From the NCBI RefSeq assembly GCF_000758545.1, contig NZ_CP009279.1, forward strand, positions 5,580,001-5,644,000: a DNA stretch of 64,000 nucleotides, read 5' to 3'. Below the pieces are notes generated by a model, which was not told where the DNA came from, searched no databases, and was given only the letters and a program-made list of their open reading frames with translations. Below are positions 42,101-49,570 of the stretch, in pieces (position 1 is the stretch's first letter; each line of letters begins with the position of its first letter). Made by a program: the position numbers and the translations under genes. The stretch is from Paenibacillus sp. FSL H7-0737. GTDB lineage: Bacteria > Bacillota > Bacilli > Paenibacillales > Paenibacillaceae.

Positions 42101-43086
42101 TTGACATTATCAGTCGTGATCTTGAAATTGGTATAGGACAGTCCGTACCCAAATGGATAGAGCACCTTATCCGGAGCAAGGGTCTCAAAATAGCGGTAGC
42201 CTACATAAATATCCTCACTATAAGAATTCTCAGTTTTGCTGCCAAAATGTGCAGTAGAAGGATAGTCAGCAAGTGTAGCTGCAATCGTATCGCTCAATTT
42301 TCCGCTTGGCGTAACATCTCCGGTCAGTACGTCGGCTACTGCGCTACCGCCTTCCATCCCCCCTTGCCATGTGTACAAAATAGCAGCTTTGGGATAGTTT
42401 TTAGCCCATGACATATCGATAACGTTGGCTACGTTCAATACGATGGCCACTCGGTCGAATTTGGCATAGACCCGGTTGAGCATGTCTACTTCAAGGTCTG
42501 TCAGCTTATAGGCACCCTTGACGTCCGTATTATCCTTATCTTCACCGGCTGTTCTGCCGATGATGATCACAGCTGTATCCGTTTTTGCTTTTGCTGCATC
42601 CACAATCTCATCGGTTAAAGGCATTTCTGCCTGTGACCATGGCTCTGCTGCCCAGCCACCACCGCCATTGTTGAAAGGATTCTTTTTGATCCAGTCGGCG
42701 TAGACCTTCGCCAGATCTTCATTTAACTTGAGACTGGGATTGTTCCGAAGACCTTCCAGAATCCCATTCACATAATCTACTCTTACCGCACCGCCAGATC
42801 CTGTGCCTGACTTGTAATAATGCGCTTGTATGCGGCCAAATACCGATACATTTTCACTCATCTTGATAGGGAGCACTTGTTCATTCTCATTTACTTGTGA
42901 TCCTGCTGGTTTATACTCCGGATTTTGCAGCAGCACAATACCTTCAGCGGCCACTTCTCTGGACACATCCGCTAATCCCGGGAGAACCTTAGCCAAAACG
43001 GGAGAACTGGTACTAGGCGTTATGATTGAGGTTATCAGAATGCAGCAGAACAATATCTTAAGTAAGCGATTACAATTTTTCCTCAT
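36136..43086 (-). CDS. Secreted GH3 beta-glycosidase with reversed domain order and SLH anchor
   Basis: About 2316 residues from ATG 43086; ATG 43098 abuts AAAGGA and is less likely. Signal peptide, then the GH3 C-terminal alpha/beta domain (about 1-320), a fibronectin-like GH3 cap (about 320-430), and only then the GH3 TIM barrel (about 515-800) with KHFAANNQETDRH and VMTDWW (nucleophile Asp). This order is the reverse of most GH3 enzymes but is known from Butyrivibrio and Ruminococcus. Further on are a concanavalin-like domain (about 1040-1215), a CBM6-like domain (about 1255-1375), a helical segment, another sugar-binding-like region, one Listeria-Bacteroides repeat, four Ig-like Big_4 repeats (about 1720-2075) and three SLH domains (about 2130-2316). 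Cell-surface beta-glucan or oligosaccharide hydrolysis. Confidence 0.9.
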   Translation of the reverse strand: MRKNCNRLLKILFCCILITSIITPSTSSPVLAKVLPGLADVSREVAAEGIVLLQNPEYKPAGSQVNENEQVLPIKMSENVSVFGRIQAHYYKSGTGSGGAVRVDYVNGILEGLRNNPSLKLNEDLAKVYADWIKKNPFNNGGGGWAAEPWSQAEMPLTDEIVDAAKAKTDTAVIIIGRTAGEDKDNTDVKGAYKLTDLEVDMLNRVYAKFDRVAIVLNVANVIDMSWAKNYPKAAILYTWQGGMEGGSAVADVLTGDVTPSGKLSDTIAATLADYPSTAHFGSKTENSYSEDIYVGYRYFETLAPDKVLYPFGYGLSYTNFKITTDNVNAGENEVAVTVTVQNTGKVEGKEVVQIYYGAPQGKLGKPAKELAAFAKTRLLQPGESQSITITYDTKDMASYDDSGITGHDSSYVLEAGDYNIYVGNSVTDSEKQGVYSLNALKVVETLQEALAPTKEFDRIKPGQPNENGTFTTVTEKVPTRTTDLDERIKQNLPASIPQTGDKGYTLLDVYNQKVTMDQFIAQLSNNDLGAIILGEGMSSPKVTAGTAAAFGGVTKNLLKFGLPIDSAADGPSGIRMETNAEKATSIPNGTMLACTWNTELNERLFNLLGKEMLINNIDTLLGPGINIHRSPLNGRNFEYFSEDPLLTGIMAAAQTRGLQKNGTSPTIKHFAANNQETDRHLVNALVSERALREIYLKGYEMAVKSGKARSVMTSYGPVNGTWASSNYDLNTTILRGEWGFDGIVMTDWWAKMSEDQGFYATTNRYDETNGKAMVRAQNDLYMVIPNDYAETHKNRNNSTFNTMTSLANGSLTLGELQRSAKNITSFLMKSPAFARTAKIDYVVNYTPGRDWFRVNTDKSGDPQLSDITVGGKKIKIFNPLKLDYKAFGETTETSSYPEVKATAIAGVDVSIRQADKDRPAAVITASAGGEKRIYKVIFSSEEGLEPIFENPTYAYLKNISIDGKPLEGFAQTRFSYDVGLSNGATLPEVTFETNDGVKATANVDLINKRVTIKCISSDQANSYVIQFGTTPQSDEFDSTNLSNFWTINKETATNTENNKNWSLSTALGNLRIIAERGDFWSDHADLKNYFQQEAFGNWEATVKINMSKAPNQNYNGVGITASQDNNNYIWVKYEYSSGKIIGMTKETGGTEPVTIGQLSASQLTSIFGEKKELYLRLKKIGNSYSGYVSADGKEYISLGSTTANYANPKFGLLASNGSQNLTDPFVVDFDYVRINSDVALAVKKIGKNTKLKVAETEFASITPIITPVSSNDVDGGLCYTNTSKGEAISYKVNVEKEGMYKVTSRIRSSQSDVAQMSFGIYDGDKLLGTFDLTTTKGVWKTFRIPDIQLSAGEHTLRIVFESAGIDLNWLTFQLKQDNVDTSALEADIKAAQNIDMNAYTAYKKLKFNTVLDEVKAVLAEPINDEVVAEAIASLKAAITDLSISSMPINIAPRETLKVENGIRIYPYNAPWIYATNTQFRFESGTDAMSYVNSNDLVYFGQVDLTNLVEVRVQYAREGGSSPSFKFYTEADNTGKPVKRATTQGRAYADAYSGGGSFELGNEFASISFAQKAGAAWGNYGMASTKQTPGNSYIDHYLTAETFLDRTKVTGKQNVYMIFNGLNANLQYVELIYADPIEVTFDQNYLDSPAPTKVTAFKGEAISTLPRVPEREGYIFAGWFDNKEGTGDALTVDTVMNISTVYYAKWTEDTHAKEIISIVKPQLLSVPFGTAAGELNLPATVEATLGNKRVIHLPVQWDSKDFNGGKAGSYTLAGSFELPEGVLNSTHQTVSITVVVLPEGTKPIQITKVEKLEGKNVEFGTAFDKLELPSSATVTLDTYEQKELVVKWSPAGYNGNVEGSYVLSGTMVLEEGMINPNDLKASITIQVMPEVIRVAEIVTVQDLESKSVPFGTPFNGLKLPSSVIATLNNGETKAISIDWNSEGYNSDKQGAYILKGALVPLEGVSNPKDLKASITIEVLPEVITIPEITAVQALASKSVAYGTSFDALELPASVSVTLNTGMNKVVSVQWNKEGYNGNTEGTYTIKGDLVFPEGIANPLGLKVQISVIVKPYSGGAGGQPSTPTPTTPAVPSVPSIPGEVVKPGEQQPPKTDGKTKTPELIRQELKNKFKDATLIPSWAESAIAALVERNIIGGRTDGSFDPSGKVNRAEFVAMVVKSFNFSMGENQKQFTDVLKDAWYQNYVEIGTSNQLINGIGNGMFAPNSSISRQDLCLILFNALKKLNVELPQATNHDFPDDASIAGYAKEAVYVFKDLGIVNGGSGGEMDPTASASRAEAAVIINNVLDYYASVTSSKVK

Positions 43087-43290
43087 ACTTATCACCATTC
43101 CTTTCGATTAAGGTACAGCTTAGGATAATGGGTCATCGTAAAGAGCGAGATTTCAATTAAAAATTTCTAATGCATAAACGTTCGCTTCATAAACCAATAG
43201 GATGATTTTACTTTCAGGAAGGAGTTATTCTCTAAGAGCGCTAGCCGCTGTGGAGTAAGGCTTATTCAAGCATCAAGTGTGTTACTGATT

Positions 43291-43312
43291 AAATCTAAAC
43301 CGGTTTAGATTT
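43291..43312. promoter_or_regulatory. Perfect 22-bp palindrome, LacI/GalR-type operator
   Basis: The sequence is a perfect inverted repeat centred on CCGG, with half site AAATCTAAACC. Central CG and 10-11-base arms are typical of LacI/GalR-family operators. It is 205 bases upstream of the GH3 start. No LacI-family gene lies in the window. The rest of 43087-43661 is AT-rich and holds no coding signal apart from the terminator at 43571-43625. Confidence 0.65.
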
Positions 43313-43570
43313 TTCGCATAATTCTCCTAACTCATACTTACAAATTAAAACGTGCGAAAATGTTCATTAATTCCTCCTTTACTTTTTAAACTTACATTGA
43401 ATACTATCATCAGAAATATCATCCTAACATAGAAAATCCTCATAGATTTATTGAATATACTCATGTATCACAGAATTTAAGTTTTTCAAAATAACTAAAA
43501 AGACTCACTCGGCCGATAGCTAAACTTATAAACCGAAGTTAAGATGGAGCCATTATAAAACAGCTACATT

Positions 43571-43625
43571 AAAAATAGCAGGGAGAATCAGCATCGCTCA
43601 ATGCCGATTGTCCCTGCTATAAAAA
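43571..43625. terminator. Terminator after the siderophore-binding gene
   Basis: ATAGCAGGGA and TCCCTGCTAT form a 10-bp outer stem enclosing CGGCAT/ATGCCG-like pairing; T-runs on both sides. Confidence 0.8.
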
Positions 43626-43661
43626 CCAAATGCAAGCTCGTGGACTTTCGTTGAAGTAGAA

Positions 43662-44657
43662 TTATTTTGCAGATAAAAGACTCTCAGTAATGTAATTTAA
43701 CTGCGCTTCAAGCGTAACGGGATCACTATATGTATCAGCGGTTGGGTCCAGTTGGAATACGTTGCCTGTTTTTACGGCAGGAAGATGCTCCCATAAGGGG
43801 TTGTCGTAGACGATTTTCGGATCACTCGTATCACCAGCCCATGGGCATGTGAATACAATATCTCCAGCAAATTGAGGCAGCTTCTCAAGGGAGATTGTTG
43901 CCCAACCAGTGCCGCTGTCTATAGCTTCTTTCTGTGCTTCAGGAGGTGCTTTCAGACCAAATTCATTATAAATAATTTCTCCACCGCGCCCGTAGCTGTG
44001 ACCGAATACGAATAGACCACCGGAAAACGGATTTAGGATAGAAACGGTTTTGTCACCTACAGCTGCTAACACCTGAGGCTTCAATTCTTTGATTTTTTTG
44101 TTCCATTGTTCCACCCAAGCTTTAGCTTCGGCTTCTTTCCCCGTTAATGTACCGAAATCAAGCATTTGATCTCTGATAGTTTTTGCACCGTATTGAATGG
44201 CTACTACTGGCGCTATTTCGGCCAGCTTGTCGAGTCCTTCCATTCCGGAGAATACAACAATAAGATCAGGGTTCAGCTCTAAAATGTGTTCAAGAGATGG
44301 TTCAGCTCCAAGGCCTTGAACGCCTTCCAGCATTCCTTCAAAGTAGGGACTGTTTAAGACACCATTCATAACACCAACCGGTTTGATACCTAACGCCAAG
44401 AAGTATCCTGTGTCGAAGGAGGTTAAATCGACAATCCGCTTCGGATGTCTGGGTACTTGAATATCTCCGTTACTTGCTTGATATGTAATCATGTCCACTT
44501 CGCTGGATGAGTCATTGCTGTTTGATAAAGATACGGCACTCTCTGTCCCGTCTACTGAGGAGGTAGTATGCTCAACTGCTTGTCCGCAAGCTGCTAGCAG
44601 TAACGATATAACCAAAGTAAACACAAGCAATAGATAAGTTTTTGGAGATCTAAACAA
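43662..44657 (-). CDS. Iron-siderophore ABC transporter substrate-binding lipoprotein
   Basis: 331 residues from TTG 44657, which has GGAGTGA eight to nine bases upstream; the frame is open further to 44711 without a signal-peptide-like start. The N-terminus is a lipoprotein signal ending LLLAACG, with the lipidated cysteine near residue 22. Then QVPRHPKRIVDL, LGIKPVGV, LELNPDLIVVF and the C-terminal conserved WEHLPAVKTGNVFQL are typical of the FecB/FhuD periplasmic-binding fold (TroA type). It captures ferric siderophores outside the membrane. No permease or ATPase is next to it. A perfect Fur-type box overlaps the upstream region. Confidence 0.88.
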   Translation of the reverse strand: MFRSPKTYLLLVFTLVISLLLAACGQAVEHTTSSVDGTESAVSLSNSNDSSSEVDMITYQASNGDIQVPRHPKRIVDLTSFDTGYFLALGIKPVGVMNGVLNSPYFEGMLEGVQGLGAEPSLEHILELNPDLIVVFSGMEGLDKLAEIAPVVAIQYGAKTIRDQMLDFGTLTGKEAEAKAWVEQWNKKIKELKPQVLAAVGDKTVSILNPFSGGLFVFGHSYGRGGEIIYNEFGLKAPPEAQKEAIDSGTGWATISLEKLPQFAGDIVFTCPWAGDTSDPKIVYDNPLWEHLPAVKTGNVFQLDPTADTYSDPVTLEAQLNYITESLLSAK

Positions 44658-44690
44658 AATAAATTCACTCCAATCGACATAATATATAAT

Positions 44691-44710
44691 GATACTGATA
44701 ATCATTATCA
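44691..44710. promoter_or_regulatory. Fur box
   Basis: The site contains the perfect palindrome TGATAATCATTATCA (44696-44710), matching the 7-1-7 Fur consensus TGATAAT-N-ATTATCA. It lies 34-53 bases upstream of the TTG start, so the gene should be repressed when iron is plentiful. Confidence 0.85.
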
Positions 44711-44802
44711 ATGCAACTATATAATATTATTCTATTCTTGGCAATGTAGAATGCGTTAACATCTACTGCATGTACCTTTTGGACACCTACTACACACTAA
44801 AA

Positions 44803-44839
44803 ATAAAAGGACAGCCCCATGGCTGTCCCTTAATCTTTT
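44803..44839. terminator. Terminator downstream of gpmA
   Basis: AAGGACAGCC and GGCTGTCCCTT form a stem around CCAT with A- and T-rich flanks. Confidence 0.8.
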
Positions 44840-44877
44840 CAAGTCATTATATGCTCTCTTTACATCTGTTACGCCTA

Positions 44878-45621
44878 TTACACATGTCCTTGCTTAGCAA
44901 CATCACGCGCCTTGGCCGCAACCTGTTCCGGATCTCCTAAATAAAAGCGGCTGATTGGATTAATGTCCTCATCCAGTTTGTACACGAGTGGTACTCCTGT
45001 AGGAATATTGAGCTCCAGCAGTGCTGCCTCATCAATATCCTCCATAAATTTGATCAACGCTCGCAGTGTATTGCCATGGGCTGAAATGAGCACCCGTTCC
45101 TTTTTACGTACAAGGGGAACGATGCGGTTTCTCCAGAAATCACCTACACGATGAACAGTATCTTCCAGACTCTCGCCTCGCGGAATATCCTCCGGACGAA
45201 TACTGCTATAACGAATATCGTTTCTGGCATACCGAGGATCATTAAGCTCAAGCAGTGGAGGCCGAACCGATAAACTCCGTCGCCAGAGATGCAATTGTTC
45301 TTCACCGTATTTTATCGCCGTTTCACTTTTACTAAGTCCCTGAAGTGCACCATAATGCCGTTCATTCAGCTTCCAGGACTTTTGCACAGGAATCCACAGC
45401 AGATCCATTTCATCGAGAACATAGTTGAGTGTTTTGATCGATCGTTTGAGTACTGATGCAAAAGCAAGATCAAATGTATACCCTTCATCCTTCAAAAGCT
45501 TGCCAGCAGCCTTAGCCTCTTGAATACCCTTCTCGGTTAAATCCGGATCACTCCAACCCGTAAACAAATTCTGCACATTGTACTGGCTTTCACCATGACG
45601 TATCAGTACGATTTCGTACAT
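44878..45621 (-). CDS. gpmA: 2,3-bisphosphoglycerate-dependent phosphoglycerate mutase
   Basis: 247 residues. Phosphohistidine site LIRHGESQYN (His9), then NLFTGWSDPDLTEKG, KSWKLNERHYGALQGLSK and the second catalytic histidine in LISAHGNTLRALIKFMEDI. This is the full-length dPGM family, which interconverts 3- and 2-phosphoglycerate in glycolysis. A GGAGGAGA ribosome site precedes the start. Paenibacilli usually also have the cofactor-independent GpmI, so this may be a second enzyme. Monocistronic. Confidence 0.92.
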   Translation of the reverse strand: MYEIVLIRHGESQYNVQNLFTGWSDPDLTEKGIQEAKAAGKLLKDEGYTFDLAFASVLKRSIKTLNYVLDEMDLLWIPVQKSWKLNERHYGALQGLSKSETAIKYGEEQLHLWRRSLSVRPPLLELNDPRYARNDIRYSSIRPEDIPRGESLEDTVHRVGDFWRNRIVPLVRKKERVLISAHGNTLRALIKFMEDIDEAALLELNIPTGVPLVYKLDEDINPISRFYLGDPEQVAAKARDVAKQGHV

Positions 45622-45812
45622 TTTATCTCTCCTCCCACCTATATGCTCTGGAACTCTGTTACATCATGCAATAGATCACCGTGATAATCTCTAGTATGGG
45701 CGTTTTTTGGGCAATTGAATGTAAGATATGCAACAGAATGCAAAATTACCCTCACAGGAGATTTATTCTATTGTATCAAATACAACGAGAGGAACGATAA
45801 ATCCTTCAGTTT

Positions 45813-45861
45813 GCCAAGCATAAATGCCTAGCGGCATCCTTATAAGGACGGTATGCGTTTA
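45813..45861. repeat. REP-like palindromic repeat, copy B
   Basis: Shares most of 47 bases with 10103-10149, including TATAAGGACGGTA and GCGTTTA. The ends TAAATGC / GCGTTTA and the centre CCTTATAAGG make an imperfect palindrome. It lies in the 45622-46168 stretch, where I see no gene. Confidence 0.6.
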
Positions 45862-45872
45862 TGTCTTATATT

Positions 45873-45906
45873 TCAAAAAAACCGGAAGCCTGTTGGCCCC
45901 GGTTAT
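45873..45906 (-). terminator. Probable terminator downstream of the AraC gene at 46169
   Basis: Minus strand AACCGGGGCC...GGCTTCCGGTT followed by TTTTTTGAAA; it is about 260 bases beyond the AraC stop. Confidence 0.6.
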
Positions 45907-46168
45907 TTAAAGTCTTTGGTCATATCCAGCGATTGTATACCTGCTCAGTTTAGAACCAGCTATCTATGGCAAAAGCACTCGATTGTTTTAATCTTCTCAA
46001 ACGGTTTCTAAAAAGCCCTGCGCCTCCACTTTTACAATCGGTGTTGCAGATTCGGCGTCTGATCATCATCCCTTGCGTCTCCCCTTCCAAGAAGTTATGT
46101 AAATTCTCTGTAAACTAAACTGCAAAGTATTTACCCTTGGATGAAATAACTGAAACAACGAATGCAAA

Positions 46169-46954
46169 TCAGCGGATCTCAGATGGACTTTTTCCGGTAT
46201 ACTGCTTGAACTGGCGGCTGAAAAAGAAAATGTCACGGTATCCAAGTGCATCCGCTACCTCAGTAACATTCATTCCAGCGTAGAGCAGCAAATGCTGAGC
46301 ACGCTCAATCCGAGCTCGAATGACATAAGATTGAACGGAAGAGCCAGTAAGCTCCTTAAACTTAATTGAAAAATACCGCGGCGACAGCCCTGCACGTGCA
46401 GCAAGATCCTCTACGCGATGCGAAATCCCGGGATGTTGGCTCACATAATTCGCTATTTCGTGAATAATCTCTGTTAAATGGTTGCTAGCATAACGTTCTA
46501 CAGGCTTCACTCGGTCCTCCCTAAGCAGATGAATCATTAGTTGCTTTAGAACAAGCTGCCCTTCTTCCTCAGCCGCGTACGTATCCACTAGGAACAGCCG
46601 GACGTAACGAGCAAGCAGATGCTCAAATTCAACGGTTTCTGCAAGTACGCGATAGGGCAGTGGAACATCCGTCACCTCTCCGGTGACATCAAAATGAATA
46701 TATGTAAGGACAAGTGGTCTTTGCGGATTATGAGTAGCGCTTGTATGATCACCCGGACGGAACAAGAAGCAGCTCCCCTTGCCCACTTGGAAGGGTTCCC
46801 CGTTACGAATAACCGTCCCTTCCCCGCTCCATACATAGAATAAATCATAATTTTGCAGCGACTTCTCTCTTTTTTGCCATTTCCAGCTTGGTTCGCACAC
46901 AATCTTCGCCAAGGCAGGTAATATAACAAAAGAGGATGGCGATGCGTGCAGCAT
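46169..46954 (-). CDS. AraC-family transcriptional regulator
   Basis: 261 residues from ATG 46954, which has AGGAGGG seven bases upstream. N-terminal cupin domain (YDLFYVWSGEGTVIRNGEPF and the GDHTSATHN loop) and C-terminal double helix-turn-helix with the AraC signature NVTEVADALGYRDIFFFSRQFK. Typical regulator of sugar utilisation; its target is not adjacent. Two 61-bp repeats begin only six bases beyond its ribosome site, so they would be in its mRNA leader or promoter. Confidence 0.85.
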   Translation of the reverse strand: MLHASPSSFVILPALAKIVCEPSWKWQKREKSLQNYDLFYVWSGEGTVIRNGEPFQVGKGSCFLFRPGDHTSATHNPQRPLVLTYIHFDVTGEVTDVPLPYRVLAETVEFEHLLARYVRLFLVDTYAAEEEGQLVLKQLMIHLLREDRVKPVERYASNHLTEIIHEIANYVSQHPGISHRVEDLAARAGLSPRYFSIKFKELTGSSVQSYVIRARIERAQHLLLYAGMNVTEVADALGYRDIFFFSRQFKQYTGKSPSEIR

Positions 46955-46971
46955 AACGTTCCCTCCTAAAA

Positions 46972-47093
46972 GTTTTGTTAGCATAATCTACTTGAGTTAC
47001 TCCGCAAAACTTGCTTCGTAAGCATTCACATAGTTTTGTTAGCATAATCTGCTTGAGTTACTCCGCAAAACTTGCATCGTTAGCATTCACTTC
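46972..47093. repeat. Two tandem 61-bp intergenic repeat units
   Basis: Units 46972-47032 and 47033-47093, each beginning GTTTTGTTAGCATAATCT and containing GAGTTACTCCGCAAAACTTG and AGCATTCAC. GTTTTG and CAAAAC are complementary within a unit. Same family as 6326-6455 by shared words and architecture. Confidence 0.75.
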
Positions 47094-47125
47094 GTTTTGC
47101 TTCCCATCCCCACCATCATACCTTG

Positions 47126-48631
47126 TCATGTTGCAGTTTGTACATCTTCCCACGCCAAAAGCAGGCGCTTTATTCCTTCCTCCAGCTCCACAGCATTCAA
47201 ATGGGCAAAAGCAAAACATGCGGCTGGCTCCCCCGGCGAAACTTGATATAACGCCACATCTCTGAAATCCGTGCCGCGCCTGTGCGCTGCCGCCCGGAAT
47301 GCCACGAACTCTTCTCTACTGCGTAGCCACCGCCCATATACTTGCAGCCCCGCATCGCCAGGCAGCAGCTCAAACAGCTCATTAAACTGTTCCGACAGCA
47401 TCGCCCTAAGGATGCGACCGCGTTCACCATAAATGCGGGTCATCCGACGCAGATGACGGCCATAGCCGCCAGTATTCATAAACCGTGCCAATGCCCGCTG
47501 TTCCAGCAGTCCGACTGGTAAAGGCTCATATAGCGCCTTAGCGGCGATCGTCGACTTTACCAGAGAAGGTGGAAGCACTGCAAAGCCAAGCCGAAGGCCA
47601 GAGAACATCGTGTTTGAGAAGGAGCCAATATACACGACCCGTTCTCCGCGATCTAGCGCTTTTAATGGCTCGATTGGACGTCCTGACCACCGAAACTCAC
47701 TGTCATAATCATCTTCAATGATTACCGCTTCATGTCGCTGCGCCCATTCCAGCAAGATACGCCTCCGTTCCAAAGGGAGCACCACACCTGTAGGAAATTG
47801 GCGACTTGGTGTAACAAACAACAGACGCGCATCCCAATCCTCCGGAATTAGACCGCTATCATCCAGCTTTCCTACCAGCAATCGTCCCCCATTGATCTCT
47901 ACCGCTCGGCGAATCCCATGGAAACCCGGATCCTCGACAACCGCTTCGCCCCCTGCATCCAGCAGCAGCTGGGTCAAAATAACGATGCCTTGCATCGAAC
48001 CGCTAAACAATACGATATGCTCTACATCCGCACGAATCCCGCGGGTAATCCGCAGATGCGCAGCGATAGCTTTGCGAAGCCCTTCATCTCCTTCGGGAGG
48101 ACAAGTGCTTTGCAGCATACCGCCTTCTTTCCCTCCAGCATACGTTAGCGCACTGCGCCATTCGGCGTAAGGAAAGTGCTCCATCCGCATACCGCCGCTA
48201 AGGAAGCTTACAACATTCTTGCTACGCTGCTCATACAAGGGTGTCGGGCGCGTGAGCAGTCGTTCTCCCCATGCCGAAAGTGGGATCGTTCTCTCAGATG
48301 CAGAGCCTCCCCCAGCAGCATCTGCCACCTCACCCGAAGTCACATTTTCACGCTTATTATCTCCAGAAGCTGAAACAAAGCTATCTTTTGATACGAATGT
48401 CCCCCGTCCAGTCACCGTCCTTACATAACCATCAGCGAGCAACATTTCATACACCTGCGAGACCGATCCGCGCGACAAGTCATAGTGCATAGCCAGACTT
48501 CGTGTAGACGGCAGCTGAGTGCCACCCGGGAGAGTTCCCTCCAATATTCCAGCGCGAAGTGCATGATATAACGCTAAATATTTGTAGCGGTGTATCGCCA
48601 GATATTGATCGAATGCCAGCGTAATATTCAT
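47126..48631 (-). CDS. MocR/PdxR-type regulator (GntR HTH + aminotransferase domain)
   Basis: 501 residues. N-terminal winged helix (about 10-80: YHALRAGILEGTLPGGTQLPSTRSLA, DLSRGSVSQVYEML) fused to a type I aminotransferase-like domain with the PLP region EDDYDSEFRW and YIGSFSNTMFSGLRLGF; the usual PLP-binding Lys in this last motif is replaced (SFSNT, where SFSKT is common), so it may not form the normal aldimine. Such proteins sense PLP or amino compounds and control a divergent gene; here the FMN-binding oxidase-like gene at 48775 is divergent. Confidence 0.88.
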   Translation of the reverse strand: MNITLAFDQYLAIHRYKYLALYHALRAGILEGTLPGGTQLPSTRSLAMHYDLSRGSVSQVYEMLLADGYVRTVTGRGTFVSKDSFVSASGDNKRENVTSGEVADAAGGGSASERTIPLSAWGERLLTRPTPLYEQRSKNVVSFLSGGMRMEHFPYAEWRSALTYAGGKEGGMLQSTCPPEGDEGLRKAIAAHLRITRGIRADVEHIVLFSGSMQGIVILTQLLLDAGGEAVVEDPGFHGIRRAVEINGGRLLVGKLDDSGLIPEDWDARLLFVTPSRQFPTGVVLPLERRRILLEWAQRHEAVIIEDDYDSEFRWSGRPIEPLKALDRGERVVYIGSFSNTMFSGLRLGFAVLPPSLVKSTIAAKALYEPLPVGLLEQRALARFMNTGGYGRHLRRMTRIYGERGRILRAMLSEQFNELFELLPGDAGLQVYGRWLRSREEFVAFRAAAHRRGTDFRDVALYQVSPGEPAACFAFAHLNAVELEEGIKRLLLAWEDVQTAT

Positions 48632-48654
48632 TGTTTCCCTCCTTGGCCAGCAAG

Positions 48655-48684
48655 TGGTCCATTAAAAACTATCTTAATTGGTCC
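48655..48684. promoter_or_regulatory. Direct repeats between the MocR gene and its divergent neighbour
   Basis: TGGTCC-x-TT-x-x-AA occurs at 48655 and again at 48679, 24 bases apart, in the 143-bp divergent space. MocR regulators bind direct repeats, so this is a candidate operator. Confidence 0.45.
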
Positions 48685-48774
48685 TTTTTAATTGTCAACT
48701 ACTCTACTATTCTTGAAAGAACATCTACATCGGAGCAAATGCTCTACACTATTAAGAATAAGGACGTGAACCCT

Positions 48775-49392
48775 ATGCGCAGAAAAGAATTTCAAGTAGA
48801 TCAGGAGGAAGAATTGATCTCTTTTCTAGACGGAATGAGCTTCGGTTTTCTCGGTACAAGCGATGAACAGGGGCTACCGCGGGTGACACCGCTGAATTTT
48901 GTATATACAGATGGTTGTTTCTATTTCCACGGTAGTCATGCTGGCGGCAAAATGAAGGCGATCCGCAATCAGCAGAAGGTCTGCTTTACCGTAGCGGATG
49001 AGTATGCACTGATTCCGTCTTATTTTAGCGATCCAGAGATGGCCTGCCCAGCAACCGCATATTTTAAAAGTGTTACCGCCTACGGCATAGCCGAGCCCGT
49101 CGAAGACATTAGCGAAAAAGCCATCGTACTCTCCTTATTTATGAAAAAACTCCAGCCCGAGGGCGGCTATAATCAGATAGATGCAGAGGACCCTAAATAC
49201 CGTCCCCGTCTAAAGGGCGTCGCGGTAGTGCGCATTACCCCAGATGAGATAACGGCGAAGTTTAAGTTTGGGCAAAATCTAAAAGAAGAAGGACGTTCTG
49301 GGGTCATTTCCGGCCTATCTGAAAGAAATCATCCACGTGATGAAGAAACCATTGAAATGATGAAAAAATACTGCCCCTATCACTCCGAATAA
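48775..49392 (+). CDS. Pyridoxamine 5'-phosphate oxidase-family FMN-binding protein
   Basis: 205 residues from ATG 48775 (AAGGA ten bases upstream); the open frame begins at 48631 but without a start signal. The split-barrel flavin fold is visible: FLGTSDEQGLPRVTPLNFVY, FYFHGSHAGGKMKAIRNQQKVCFTV, and AYFKSVTAYGIAEPVE. It resembles the group of PNPOx-like proteins acting on heterocycles or antibiotics. Divergent from a MocR regulator, it is probably its target; the enzyme reaction is unknown. Confidence 0.82.
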   Translation: MRRKEFQVDQEEELISFLDGMSFGFLGTSDEQGLPRVTPLNFVYTDGCFYFHGSHAGGKMKAIRNQQKVCFTVADEYALIPSYFSDPEMACPATAYFKSVTAYGIAEPVEDISEKAIVLSLFMKKLQPEGGYNQIDAEDPKYRPRLKGVAVVRITPDEITAKFKFGQNLKEEGRSGVISGLSERNHPRDEETIEMMKKYCPYHSE

Positions 49393-49570
49393 TAGATACG
49401 GATAAACCAGTTTCTCGTTCAAAATAAGCGCTACGTATAGTGTAAAACTTAAACTTCCTTAAATTTTAAAAAAACGTATCTTTCCAAGTGACGGTTGCAA
49501 GTGGCGGTGATATAATGTTAGGCAATGTTAACAGTATGTATCCCCAAAGAACCCTGGAAGGATGAAACTG

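Noticed and set aside
45622..46168. Possible missed gene in a 547-bp gap
   Set aside because: Only short frames without start signals; the stretch holds a REP-like repeat and a terminator.
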